From Corallococcus caeni (lineage in GTDB: Bacteria > Myxococcota > Myxococcia > Myxococcales > Myxococcaceae): a stretch of 64,000 nt of DNA. The position numbers were made by a program, and so were the translations under genes. Shown one piece after another: positions 14,877-22,333 of this stretch; positions within the stretch are counted from its first letter, which is position 1, and each line of letters begins with the position of its first letter. The DNA is taken from contig NZ_BTTW01000005.1 in the NCBI RefSeq assembly GCF_036245865.1, forward strand, positions 671,837 through 735,836. Reading direction: 5' to 3'. The notes below the pieces were generated by a model. The model was given only the letters and a program-made list of their open reading frames with translations, was not told the DNA's origin and ran no database searches.

Positions 14877-16328
14877 CTAACGAGGAAGCGCGCGGGCCAT
14901 GCGTCTCACGGCTTCGCACAACTCATCCTCCTGGAGCGAAGTAAAGCACAGCCGCAGCGCGTTCAGGGGCGCGCGGTCGAAGGTGTAGTGGCCGCCGTGC
15001 ACGAAGCCGACGCCCTCGCGGAGGCCCCGTTCAGCCCAGAGGGCGGCGTCCACGCCGGGAGCGCAGCGAGCCCACAGGGTCATGCCGCCCGCGGGCACGG
15101 TGAAATCGAGCGCGGAGCCCAGGGACGTGCGCAGCGCCTCCACCAGCGCATCGCGGCGGGAGCGGTACACGGAGCGCATCTTGCGGACGTGGCGCTGGAC
15201 CTCACCCTCTTCGAGCAATTCGGCGACAGCGGCCTCGGTGACTCCGTCGCCCTGACGATCCACGGCGGCGCGCACAGAGGCCGCGCGGCTGATGAACGAC
15301 GCAGGCGCGGCGAGGAAGCCCAGCCGCAGTCCAGGCGCGAGCACCTTGGACAGCGTGCCCACGTAGAGCACGAGCCCGTCGCGGTCCTGGCTCGCGAGCG
15401 GCAGCACGGGAGGACCGTCAAAGTGGAACTCGTGGTCGTAGTCGTCCTCGATGAGCGCGACGAGCGAGGCCCGAGCCCACGCGAGAAGCCGCTGGCGGCG
15501 CTCAGCGGAGAGCGTGACGGTGGTGGGGTACTGGTGATGCGGCGTGAGATAGACGGCGCGCACCGGGCCCAGTTGCTCCAGCACGTCCACGCGAAGGCCC
15601 TCTGCGTCCACGGGCACGGGGACCACGTTCGCGCCGGTGAGACGGAAGGCATCCCACGCGGGAAGGTAGCCCGGGGACTCCACGGCCACGGTGTCACCAG
15701 GGCGGAGCAGCGTGCGCGCCGCGAGGTCCAGCGCCCCCTGACTGCCCCGGGTGATGAGCAGCGTATCGGCGGTGACGGCCATGCCGCGAAGCGAAGCCAA
15801 CATCCCGGCCAATGCCTCACGCAGCCCTGCATGGCCCAGGGGCGCGGCATAGTCGAGCAGCCGCTGTCCCCCGCGCTTCAGCGCACGCCGGTACGCGCGC
15901 GCGAGCACCTCCGAAGGAAGAAGCCGCACATCCGGGCTGCCGGTCAGCAACGACAACATGCCGCGAGGCGCAGAGGCTCCGCGAGGCAGCGCACGGGTCT
16001 CCACGGCGGGAGGCATCACGAAGCCCACGTCCGGAGCCGCCTGCGCGGAAGGCACGGCGGACGCATCCTCCGGAGCCACCTCCGCGACGAAGGTGCCCAG
16101 CCCCGGAGTGGTGACGATCCACCCCTGGGCCTCCAGCTCCTGATACGCCGCGAGCACGGTGTTGCGATGCACGCCCAGCGACACCGCGAGCGCGCGGCTC
16201 CCGGGAAGCGGCTCTCCGGGACGCAGCCGTCCGCGCCGCACGTCCTCCGCCAGCGCCCGCGCGATCTGCACGAAGCGCGGCGTCGGTGACCGCGAGTCCA
16301 GCGGAACCGTTAGCGTCCAGCGCGCCAT
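14877..16328 (-). CDS. MocR/PdxR-type GntR transcriptional regulator
   Basis: A 483-residue MocR-type regulator. Residues 10-78 are a GntR winged helix (FVQIARALAEDVRRGRLRPGEPLPGSRALA). Residues about 115-480 are a fold-type I aminotransferase-like domain with the PLP lysine K328 in GTLSKVLAPGLRLGF, an upstream 'EDDYDHEFHF' segment and 'RGSQGALDLAARTL'. Relatives bind PLP or PLP adducts and control PLP synthesis, GABA or taurine catabolism. No aminotransferase or PLP-synthesis gene is next to it, so its target is unclear. It reads away from the EF-Tu-like pair and toward it on the minus strand, with only 43 bp between its stop and the next ATG at 14833. Confidence 0.9.
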   Translation of the reverse strand: MARWTLTVPLDSRSPTPRFVQIARALAEDVRRGRLRPGEPLPGSRALAVSLGVHRNTVLAAYQELEAQGWIVTTPGLGTFVAEVAPEDASAVPSAQAAPDVGFVMPPAVETRALPRGASAPRGMLSLLTGSPDVRLLPSEVLARAYRRALKRGGQRLLDYAAPLGHAGLREALAGMLASLRGMAVTADTLLITRGSQGALDLAARTLLRPGDTVAVESPGYLPAWDAFRLTGANVVPVPVDAEGLRVDVLEQLGPVRAVYLTPHHQYPTTVTLSAERRQRLLAWARASLVALIEDDYDHEFHFDGPPVLPLASQDRDGLVLYVGTLSKVLAPGLRLGFLAAPASFISRAASVRAAVDRQGDGVTEAAVAELLEEGEVQRHVRKMRSVYRSRRDALVEALRTSLGSALDFTVPAGGMTLWARCAPGVDAALWAERGLREGVGFVHGGHYTFDRAPLNALRLCFTSLQEDELCEAVRRMARALPR

Positions 16329-16369
16329 GATTCAGGCTCCAGCCTCCCGCATTCCAGCTGCCGCACGGC

Positions 16370-16660
16370 TCAGTCTTCCTTGATCCACTCTTCAAGACCC
16401 GCGGCAACAAGCCGGGCTTGAACGGCGGCAACTGCATCTGGGCTTGCAGCTGCATAACCGCCCCCTACGCCGTAGATGTCATTCAGGACGAGCGGATAAT
16501 CCTGCCCCACGAAGTGGCCGACAACCATCGCAAGGCCCCTGTCCGACATATGTGGGTACAGCACGGTCAGCAGGGGGAGATAATCAGCCTCCGTCACACC
16601 TTCAGGGAAGGCTCTGTGGACCAGGCTGGCTGTGCTCTCAAGGCTGGGTGGGAGGCTCAT
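16370..16660 (-). CDS. DUF3349-like small protein
   Basis: A 96-residue protein resembling DUF3349, a small helical family best known from mycobacteria. Shared features are the start MSLPPSL, 'aFPEGVTEADYLPLLTVLYPHMSD' and a C-terminal 'SPDAVAAVQARLVAAGLEEW' block matching 'sp.dv..V..rLaaaGWPL'. The family has no settled function. ATG 16660 is the only reasonable start, and its ribosome site is weak. It lies 44 bp downstream of the TOPRIM-like gene on the same strand, so it may be a third gene of that operon or an unrelated neighbour. It ends 41 bp before the MocR start. Confidence 0.6.
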   Translation of the reverse strand: MSLPPSLESTASLVHRAFPEGVTEADYLPLLTVLYPHMSDRGLAMVVGHFVGQDYPLVLNDIYGVGGGYAAASPDAVAAVQARLVAAGLEEWIKED

Positions 16661-16704
16661 GGGACTTCGCTTCTCGGGACGGCAGTGGATGGAAACCCTG
16701 AAGT

Positions 16705-17460
16705 CTACTTTCCACCGTGCCGGGAGCCGTCCATCACGGGGACCAGTCGTTCGCTGATTTCGGACAGGAACTGCGTCAGTCCGACCCGTTCACCGCGTTG
16801 CCGCAGAGTTTCCAATGGAGTCTCGCGCAGACATTCGCGCTCACGCTCCAGGTTCCCCGAGGTGAGTTCTTCCAGCGCCCTCTTGGCGTCGTTCTTCGCA
16901 CCGTGCTCACTCGCCGTCAGCCGGTGTGCATCGCGAATAGGATGGAAGGAGAGCCGCTGCTCAAGGTCGTGGAGTGCTTCTTCTTCGTGGGCTTTCGCCT
17001 CGAAGCCGGTAAGAACCCAGCACTCCCGCTTGGGCTCGGCGACACCGATGACGACTTCGAAGGGCCAGGGCTTGTCTCCGCGAGCCTGCTCCAACCCGAT
17101 GCGCCGACGGTCGTCCGCATCACTGTCGCGAACCAGCATCACCGCTTGCGGCTTTGTGTCCGAATCCACGAACAGCAAGAGGGCGCGTCGAGCCACAAGA
17201 GCATCAGGCTCACCAGGCTTGTCTCCAAAGTGTCCAAAGAGGCCCTTGAGCCCGGCCTTCTTTGCTTCTTCTCGTACGGAGGCCCACCGAAGGAAGGGCT
17301 CCGAAGGCGTCAGCCCGCGCCAGCGGCGCTGGGTGTCGAGCAACTCCTCGTCGAGCCAATCGATGGCATCCACCAGTACACGGTCCGCAAGTACGCAGGC
17401 CGTGTCCCGGTCCGCACGGGCCTCGCAGACCACGCCAAAGTCGTACGCGGGCTCACTCAT
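16705..17460 (-). CDS. TOPRIM-like nuclease subunit of a two-gene ATPase system
   Basis: A 251-residue soluble protein. Residues 5-30 (YDFGVVCEARADRDTACVLA) fit the first TOPRIM strand, with E13 in the catalytic-glutamate position. Residues 106-117 (AVMLVRDSDADD) give the DxD metal-binding motif. A later strand, VIGVAEPKRECWVL (around residue 137-150), recalls the 'iA.P.iEaWhL' motif common in DUF4276/DUF4435-like TOPRIM proteins. The ATG at 17460 lies inside the ATPase gene: the two ORFs overlap by 8 bp, the usual mark of obligate partners. Together they resemble two-gene phage-defence modules such as PARIS (AriA/AriB) or a split OLD/Gabija nuclease. I could not assign it to a named family, so the nuclease role is inferred. 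Confidence 0.6.
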   Translation of the reverse strand: MSEPAYDFGVVCEARADRDTACVLADRVLVDAIDWLDEELLDTQRRWRGLTPSEPFLRWASVREEAKKAGLKGLFGHFGDKPGEPDALVARRALLLFVDSDTKPQAVMLVRDSDADDRRRIGLEQARGDKPWPFEVVIGVAEPKRECWVLTGFEAKAHEEEALHDLEQRLSFHPIRDAHRLTASEHGAKNDAKRALEELTSGNLERERECLRETPLETLRQRGERVGLTQFLSEISERLVPVMDGSRHGGK

Positions 17461-18538
17461 GCGGCGCGGACGCGGGCACCTTGCCAATCCAGCTCTCGCC
17501 CACGGTGCTCCAGAATTCTCCAGGGCTCATCAGGTCCTTCCACTTTTCGAACTCGGGATGCGCCGTGAGTTTCTCGCAGCGAGCGAACCCGTTCTCGGCC
17601 AGGAAGGTCATCCGGATCTCCTCTGGCTTCAGGTAGTTCAGAATGAAGGGAGAGTGGCTGGTCGCCACGATCTGAAGTTCGGGATCGTTCTTCTGGATGG
17701 CGCGCAGAACATCAATGAGCTTCCCCTGAGCTACGGGATGGAGCGCCAGCTCGATATCATCAAGAAGAAGAAGCTTAGGTCGCTGGGGGCCGAGTAGCAC
17801 GGTAAGAAGGCCCAGCGCCATCAGGGTGCCCTCCCCTACAGAGTCCGCTGGCACTCCCTTCGCCCCTTGCATGTCCAGCACAACTCGATTTCCCCAGAGC
17901 GTCCGTTTCTCGGACACATGAGTCGTCTGATCATCGAGAGCAATCGTTCGCATATTGCTCTGCTCGACTGCCGCACGCTCGACACGAATCTTCCGTACGG
18001 ACGGCACGACCTGCTTCAGCGCGGATTCAATCTCTCCGAATAGATCCTCGTGACTCAACTTGAGGAATGCAATCGTGGAAGCCAATCCCGAGCCGTCACT
18101 CGCTACCGTGGGCACCTGCTCCTCGCTATACGAGGCATCCGCCAGCTTTCTTGATTCGAGCCTCAACAAACTCGCATCAAGCAGCCACTGATACAATGCC
18201 CTATTGGCTCTCAAGATTTTTTGACGAGTCTCCTGATCTACTTCTGCATATATATTATTGGAAAGGTTTTGCGCACCAGAGCTGAGAATCACCTCAGCAG
18301 ATATCCCTTCCAGGTGCCCCTGAAAAACCAAGCTAGCTGATTGACTCGTTCCAAATGAGCGATACTGCGCTGGGATGGTGTGTGTCTGGTGTCGTTCAAG
18401 CATGGCCAGCATCCGCAAGCCATCCAGCAGCGTCGTCTTTCCCGAAGCATTCGGCCCCACCAGCACCGTGAACGGCTCCAGCTCCAGGTCCAGCGAGCGG
18501 TACGCCTTGAAGTTGCGGAACTGCACCTTCTCGATCAC
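17453..18538 (-). CDS. AAA (ABC/SMC-like, OLD-type) ATPase of a putative defence pair
   Basis: A 361-residue ATPase of the AAA_15/AAA_21 type. IEKVQFRNFKAYRSLDLEL opens the fold, Walker A is GPNASGKTT (residues 28-36), the signature-like loop is VGEGTLMALGLL, Walker B is LLLLDDIE (256-263) and the switch is ATSHSPF with H295. No C-terminal TOPRIM is fused, unlike OLD/GajA; that activity seems to be in the overlapping downstream gene. GTG 18538 is preferred because GGAGGG lies 7 bp upstream and the conserved fold starts there; an in-frame ATG at 18580 is possible. The middle of the gene (about 18000-18380) is markedly A/T-richer than its surroundings, a sign of transfer. It probably senses a trigger, such as a phage protein or DNA end, and gates the partner. 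Confidence 0.8.
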   Translation of the reverse strand: MIEKVQFRNFKAYRSLDLELEPFTVLVGPNASGKTTLLDGLRMLAMLERHQTHTIPAQYRSFGTSQSASLVFQGHLEGISAEVILSSGAQNLSNNIYAEVDQETRQKILRANRALYQWLLDASLLRLESRKLADASYSEEQVPTVASDGSGLASTIAFLKLSHEDLFGEIESALKQVVPSVRKIRVERAAVEQSNMRTIALDDQTTHVSEKRTLWGNRVVLDMQGAKGVPADSVGEGTLMALGLLTVLLGPQRPKLLLLDDIELALHPVAQGKLIDVLRAIQKNDPELQIVATSHSPFILNYLKPEEIRMTFLAENGFARCEKLTAHPEFEKWKDLMSPGEFWSTVGESWIGKVPASAPHE

Positions 18539-18563
18539 GCGTGCACCCTCCTCCCGACGACAC

Positions 18564-18593
18564 CTCCGCCCCGGAATCACTCACAGGGCGGAG
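18564..18593 (-). terminator. Hairpin between ettA and the ATPase gene
   Basis: CTCCGCCC (18564-18571) pairs perfectly with GGGCGGAG (18586-18593) around a 14-base loop. It lies 17 bp past the ettA stop on the minus strand and just upstream of the ATPase start. No long T-run follows, so it may terminate ettA transcription only partly. Confidence 0.45.
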
Positions 18594-18609
18594 CACAGCA
18601 CACCGTGAC

Positions 18610-20289
18610 TCAGTTCTTCTGCAGCGGGCGGTACCGGATCCGGTGCGGCTCCAGCGCGTCCGGGCCCAGGCGCTTCTTCTTGTCCGCCTCGTAGTCCTCG
18701 AAGTTGCCCTCGAAGAAGAACGCCTTGCTGTCACCCTCGAACGCCAGGATGTGCGTGGCGATGCGGTCCAGGAACCAGCGGTCGTGGCTGATGACCACCG
18801 CGCAGCCCGCGAAGTTGAGCAGCGCGTCCTCCAGGCTCCGCAGCGTCTCCACGTCCAGGTCGTTCGTGGGCTCGTCCAGGAGCAGCAGGTTGCCGCCCGC
18901 CTTCAACATCTTCGCCAGGTGCACCCGGTTGCGCTCGCCGCCCGACAGGTCCTTCACCCGCTTCTGCTGGTCCTGCCCCTTGAACGCGAAGCCCGCCAGG
19001 TACGCGCGGCTGGGCATCTGGCCCGCACTGCCCAGGTCCAGGTGATCCAACCCGCCGCTCACCTCCTGGAACACCGACTGCTCGCCGTTCAGCGCGTCGC
19101 GGCTCTGGTCCACGTACGCCATCTTCACCGTCTCGCCCACGCGCAGCTCGCCCGCGTCCGGCTTCTCCACGCCCGTCAGCATCCGGAACAGCGTCGTCTT
19201 GCCCGCGCCGTTCGGACCAATCACGCCCACGATGCCGCCCGGCGGCAGCTTGAAGTTCAGGTCGTCGACGAGCAGCCGGTCCCCATAGGCCTTGCGCAGC
19301 CCCTTCGCCTCCACCACCAGACCGCCCAGCTTCGGGCCCGGCGGAATCACCACTTCGCCCGTCGGCTCGCGCTTCTCCTGCGACTGGTTGAGCAAGTCCT
19401 CGTACGCGGAGATGCGCGCCTTGCTCTTCGCCTGACGCGCCTTCGGAGACGCCCGCACCCACTCCAGCTCGCGCTTGAGCGTCTTCTGACGGTGGCTCTC
19501 CGACTTCTCCTCCAACTCCAACCGCTTCTGCTTCTGGTCCAGCCAGCTGGAGTAGTTCCCCTTCCAGGGCACCCCCTCGCCGCGGTCCAGCTCCAGGATC
19601 CACTCCGCCACGTTGTCCAGGAAGTACCGGTCGTGCGTGATGCACACGATGGTGCCCTTGTATTCCTTCAGCGCCTGCTCCAGCCACGCGACGCTCTCCG
19701 CGTCCAGGTGGTTGGTGGGCTCGTCCAGCAAGAGCAGGTCCGGCTTCTCCAAGAGGATGCGGCAGAGCGCCACGCGGCGCTTCTCACCGCCGGACAGCTT
19801 CGTCACGTCCGCGTCACCCGGCGGCAGCCGCAGGGCGTCCATCGCCATCTCCAGCGTGCGGTCCAGCTCCCAGCCGTTCGTGGAGTCGATGAAGTCCTGC
19901 AGCCTGCCCTGCTCGGCGAGCAGCTTCTCCATCTGCGCGTCGTCCAGGGGCTCCCCGAACTTCGCGCTGACCTCGTTGAAGCGGTCCAGCGCCTGGCGGA
20001 TCTCCTTCAGGCCCAGCTCCACGTTCCCCTTCACGTCCAGGGTCGTGTCCAGCTGCGGCTCCTGCGCCAGGTAGCCCACCTTCACCGTGGGGTCCGGCTT
20101 CGCGATGCCGAAGAACTCCGTGTCCACCCCCGCCATGATGCGCAGGAGCGTGGACTTGCCGGAGCCGTTGGGGCCAATCACGCCAATCTTCGCGCCCGGG
20201 AAGAAGGACAGGTAGATGCCCTTGAGGATGTCCTTGCCGTTCTTGACCTTGCGCAGGTCCTGCATCGTGAAGATGAAATTCTGGGCCAT
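18610..20289 (-). CDS. ettA: ABC-F ATPase EttA (energy-dependent translational throttle)
   Basis: A 559-residue ABC-F protein, the usual length for EttA (E. coli 555). It has two ATP-binding domains: Walker A motifs GPNGSGKS and GPNGAGKT, signatures LSGGEKRR and LSGGERNR, and Walker [13 protein letters not shown] and [12 protein letters not shown]. The inter-domain linker is charged (around residues 250-330) and a short arm follows the first Walker region. ABC-F proteins of this class bind the ribosomal E site and gate the first peptide bond according to ATP/ADP. Starting [15 protein letters not shown] is characteristic of EttA. ATG 20289 follows GAGGCCGCC. It is divergent from the ABC exporter genes and has no membrane partner, as expected. 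Confidence 0.96.
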   Translation of the reverse strand: MAQNFIFTMQDLRKVKNGKDILKGIYLSFFPGAKIGVIGPNGSGKSTLLRIMAGVDTEFFGIAKPDPTVKVGYLAQEPQLDTTLDVKGNVELGLKEIRQALDRFNEVSAKFGEPLDDAQMEKLLAEQGRLQDFIDSTNGWELDRTLEMAMDALRLPPGDADVTKLSGGEKRRVALCRILLEKPDLLLLDEPTNHLDAESVAWLEQALKEYKGTIVCITHDRYFLDNVAEWILELDRGEGVPWKGNYSSWLDQKQKRLELEEKSESHRQKTLKRELEWVRASPKARQAKSKARISAYEDLLNQSQEKREPTGEVVIPPGPKLGGLVVEAKGLRKAYGDRLLVDDLNFKLPPGGIVGVIGPNGAGKTTLFRMLTGVEKPDAGELRVGETVKMAYVDQSRDALNGEQSVFQEVSGGLDHLDLGSAGQMPSRAYLAGFAFKGQDQQKRVKDLSGGERNRVHLAKMLKAGGNLLLLDEPTNDLDVETLRSLEDALLNFAGCAVVISHDRWFLDRIATHILAFEGDSKAFFFEGNFEDYEADKKKRLGPDALEPHRIRYRPLQKN

Positions 20290-20473
20290 GGCGGCCTCCT
20301 CGGGATTCGCTGAAACGTAAGCGGTGCCAGCGGATAGCAGGGAGCCCCATCCGGCTCAAGGCGCCTGCACCGGGCCCGTGTCCGGTTGGACGGGGCGCGT
20401 CACGCGTCCAGGAGCGAAAACGCCTGCTCGCTGACCTGCGAACCCATTTCGAAGGTGTTAGAGGAAGCGCCCC

Positions 20474-21415
20474 ATGTCCGAGCCCACGACCCCTGCCCTG
20501 GAGCTGAAGGGCCTCTCCAAGGCCTACGGCAAGTTCACCGCCCTGCACGCGGTGGACCTCACCATCCGCCCCGGCGAAATCTTCGCCCTCCTGGGCCCCA
20601 ACGGCGCAGGCAAGACGACCCTCATCGGCAGCGTGTGCGGCCTGGTGAAGAAGTCCGCCGGCACCATGAAGGTCTTCGGCAAGGACCTGGACCAGGACCC
20701 CACCGGGCCCCGCTATCAGGTGGGCCTGGTGCCGCAGGAGATCAACTTCGACCCGTTCTTCTCCGTCGCGGAGTCCCTGCGCATCCAGCAGGGCTACTAC
20801 GGCCAGCCCCGCGACGACGCGCGCATCGATGAAGTCCTCACCGCGCTCAACCTCCAGGCCAAGAAGGACTCGCTCACGCGCGCGCTGTCCGGCGGCATGA
20901 AGCGCCGGCTGCTCATCGCCAAGGCGCTGGTGCACAAGCCGAAGCTGGTGTTCCTGGACGAGCCCACCGCGGGCGTGGACGTGGAGCTGCGCCGCGACCT
21001 GTGGACGTACGTGAAGAAGATCGCCAGCGAGGGCACCACCATCGTCCTCACCACGCACTACCTGGAGGAGGCGGAGGAGCTGGCGGACCGCGTGGGCATC
21101 ATCAACGAGGGCCGCCTGCTCATGACGGAGGACAAGGCCGCGCTGCTGCGCCGCTTCGGCGAGAAGCGCCTGGTCGTCACCTTCTCCGAACCGCAGGCCG
21201 CCATGCCCGCCGCGGGCGTGCGCTTCGCCGCGAGCCTCTCCGCCGACGGCCGCACGCTCACCTACGTGGAGCGCGACAACTGCGCCCCGTCCGGTGAGCT
21301 GCTCCGCTCGCTCTACGCCGACGGGCTGCCCATCTCCGAGGTGGAGACGCGGCGGTCGCGCCTGGAAGACGTGCTCATCGAAATCCTCCGTGGCCGCCCC
21401 TCGCAGGCCGCCTGA
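20474..21415 (+). CDS. ABC-2 type exporter, ATP-binding subunit (YadG-like)
   Basis: A 313-residue ATPase with one ABC domain: Walker [11 protein letters not shown]-loop VPQEINFDPFFS, signature LSGGMKRR, Walker B LVFLDEPTAGVD and switch TTHYLEEAE. The C-terminal 80 residues (RLVVTFSEPQAAM ... LEDVLIEILRG) are the regulatory tail typical of the YadG/NatA group. It is followed 26 bp later by the matching ABC-2 permease. ATG 20474 has GAGGAAG 8 bp upstream. Substrates of YadGH-type exporters are mostly unknown (drugs, lipids or polysaccharide parts). Confidence 0.93.
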   Translation: MSEPTTPALELKGLSKAYGKFTALHAVDLTIRPGEIFALLGPNGAGKTTLIGSVCGLVKKSAGTMKVFGKDLDQDPTGPRYQVGLVPQEINFDPFFSVAESLRIQQGYYGQPRDDARIDEVLTALNLQAKKDSLTRALSGGMKRRLLIAKALVHKPKLVFLDEPTAGVDVELRRDLWTYVKKIASEGTTIVLTTHYLEEAEELADRVGIINEGRLLMTEDKAALLRRFGEKRLVVTFSEPQAAMPAAGVRFAASLSADGRTLTYVERDNCAPSGELLRSLYADGLPISEVETRRSRLEDVLIEILRGRPSQAA

Positions 21416-21441
21416 ACCCCCGCCTCCTCGAAAAACACCCC

Positions 21442-22203
21442 ATGAACGTCCTCGGGATGCAGACGCTGTTCGCGAAGGAGGTCCGGCGCTTCATGCGCGT
21501 GCCGGGCCAGACCGTCCTGTCGCCCCTCATCAGCACCACGCTGTACTTCATCGTCTTCGGCTACTCGATTTCCGGCCGCATCCACGAGGTGGAGGGCCAC
21601 CCGTACCTGCACTTCATCGTGCCGGGCCTCGTGTTCCTGGGCATCGCCAACAACGCGTTCCTCAACAGCTCCTCGTCGCTGTTCATCACCAAGATTCAAG
21701 GCACGGTGGTGGACCTGCTGGTGGCGCCGCTGGGGCCCGGTGAGCTGATGGTGGGCTTCATCGGCGGCGCCATGGTGCGCGGCCTGGTGGTGGGCCTGCT
21801 CACGTGGATTGTGGCGGCGGTGTTCTCCGGCTTCAGCCTGGAGCACCCGCTGGCGACGCTCTACTTCCTCTTGCTGTCCAGCTACGTGTTCAGCGTGCTG
21901 GGCATGCTCGCCGCCGTGTGGGCGGAGAAGTTCGAGCAGATCAACTTCTTCCCCACCTTCGTGATGCTGCCGCTCACGTTCCTGGGCGGCGTCTTCTACT
22001 CGGTGCGCGAGCTGCCCTCGCCGTGGAGCCAGGTCAGCCTCTTCAACCCCATGGTCTACATGGTGGAGGGGCTTCGCTACGGCATGCTCGGCAGCAGCCT
22101 GTTCTCACCGTGGGTGGGCGGCGCCATCCTCGCCGTCACCGCCGCGGTCGCGACGGGCGTCACGTACGTGGTGCTGCGCTCCGGCTACAAGATGAAGGCC
22201 TAG
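21442..22203 (+). CDS. ABC-2 type exporter permease (YadH-like)
   Basis: A 253-residue inner-membrane protein with six hydrophobic segments of the ABC-2 permease family. It opens with an amphipathic 'ALFAKEVRRFMRVPGQTVLSP' type helix, and the conserved region near residue 175 (PLTFLGGVFYSVRELP, FNPMVYMVEGLRYG) is diagnostic. It partners the ATPase encoded directly upstream and is the last gene of this operon, followed by two hairpins (22213-22247 and 22259-22279). No third component such as an outer-membrane factor or periplasmic adaptor is present. Confidence 0.92.
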   Translation: MNVLGMQTLFAKEVRRFMRVPGQTVLSPLISTTLYFIVFGYSISGRIHEVEGHPYLHFIVPGLVFLGIANNAFLNSSSSLFITKIQGTVVDLLVAPLGPGELMVGFIGGAMVRGLVVGLLTWIVAAVFSGFSLEHPLATLYFLLLSSYVFSVLGMLAAVWAEKFEQINFFPTFVMLPLTFLGGVFYSVRELPSPWSQVSLFNPMVYMVEGLRYGMLGSSLFSPWVGGAILAVTAAVATGVTYVVLRSGYKMKA

Positions 22204-22212
22204 GCCTCAGTA

Positions 22213-22247
22213 GCCCGCCTGCCTCCTTCACGGGTAGGGAGGCGGGC
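22213..22247 (+). terminator. First of two tandem hairpins after the ABC exporter
   Basis: GCCCGCCT (22213-22220) pairs with AGGCGGGC (22240-22247). It lies 10 bp past the permease stop and is followed at once by a second, T-tailed hairpin. Confidence 0.55.
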
Positions 22248-22258
22248 TCCTCCCTGCT

Positions 22259-22279
22259 AGACAGAACCTCTGTCTTTTT
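22259..22279 (+). terminator. Rho-independent terminator of the ABC exporter operon
   Basis: AGACAGA and TCTGTCT form a perfect 7-bp stem with a 3-base loop (22259-22275), followed by four to five Ts. This is the clearest canonical terminator in the window and isolates the exporter operon from the kinase gene. Confidence 0.8.
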
Positions 22280-22333
22280 GGAAGTCGGCTGTTTCCCGCC
22301 CGCTGAGAAAGCGCGGTATCCTCCCGGACACCC

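Noticed and set aside
16705..18538. Naming the ATPase/TOPRIM pair as PARIS or Gabija
   Set aside because: Motifs fit the general architecture, but DUF4435 features were not clear and there is no UvrD-like helicase or fused TOPRIM, so no named type is claimed.
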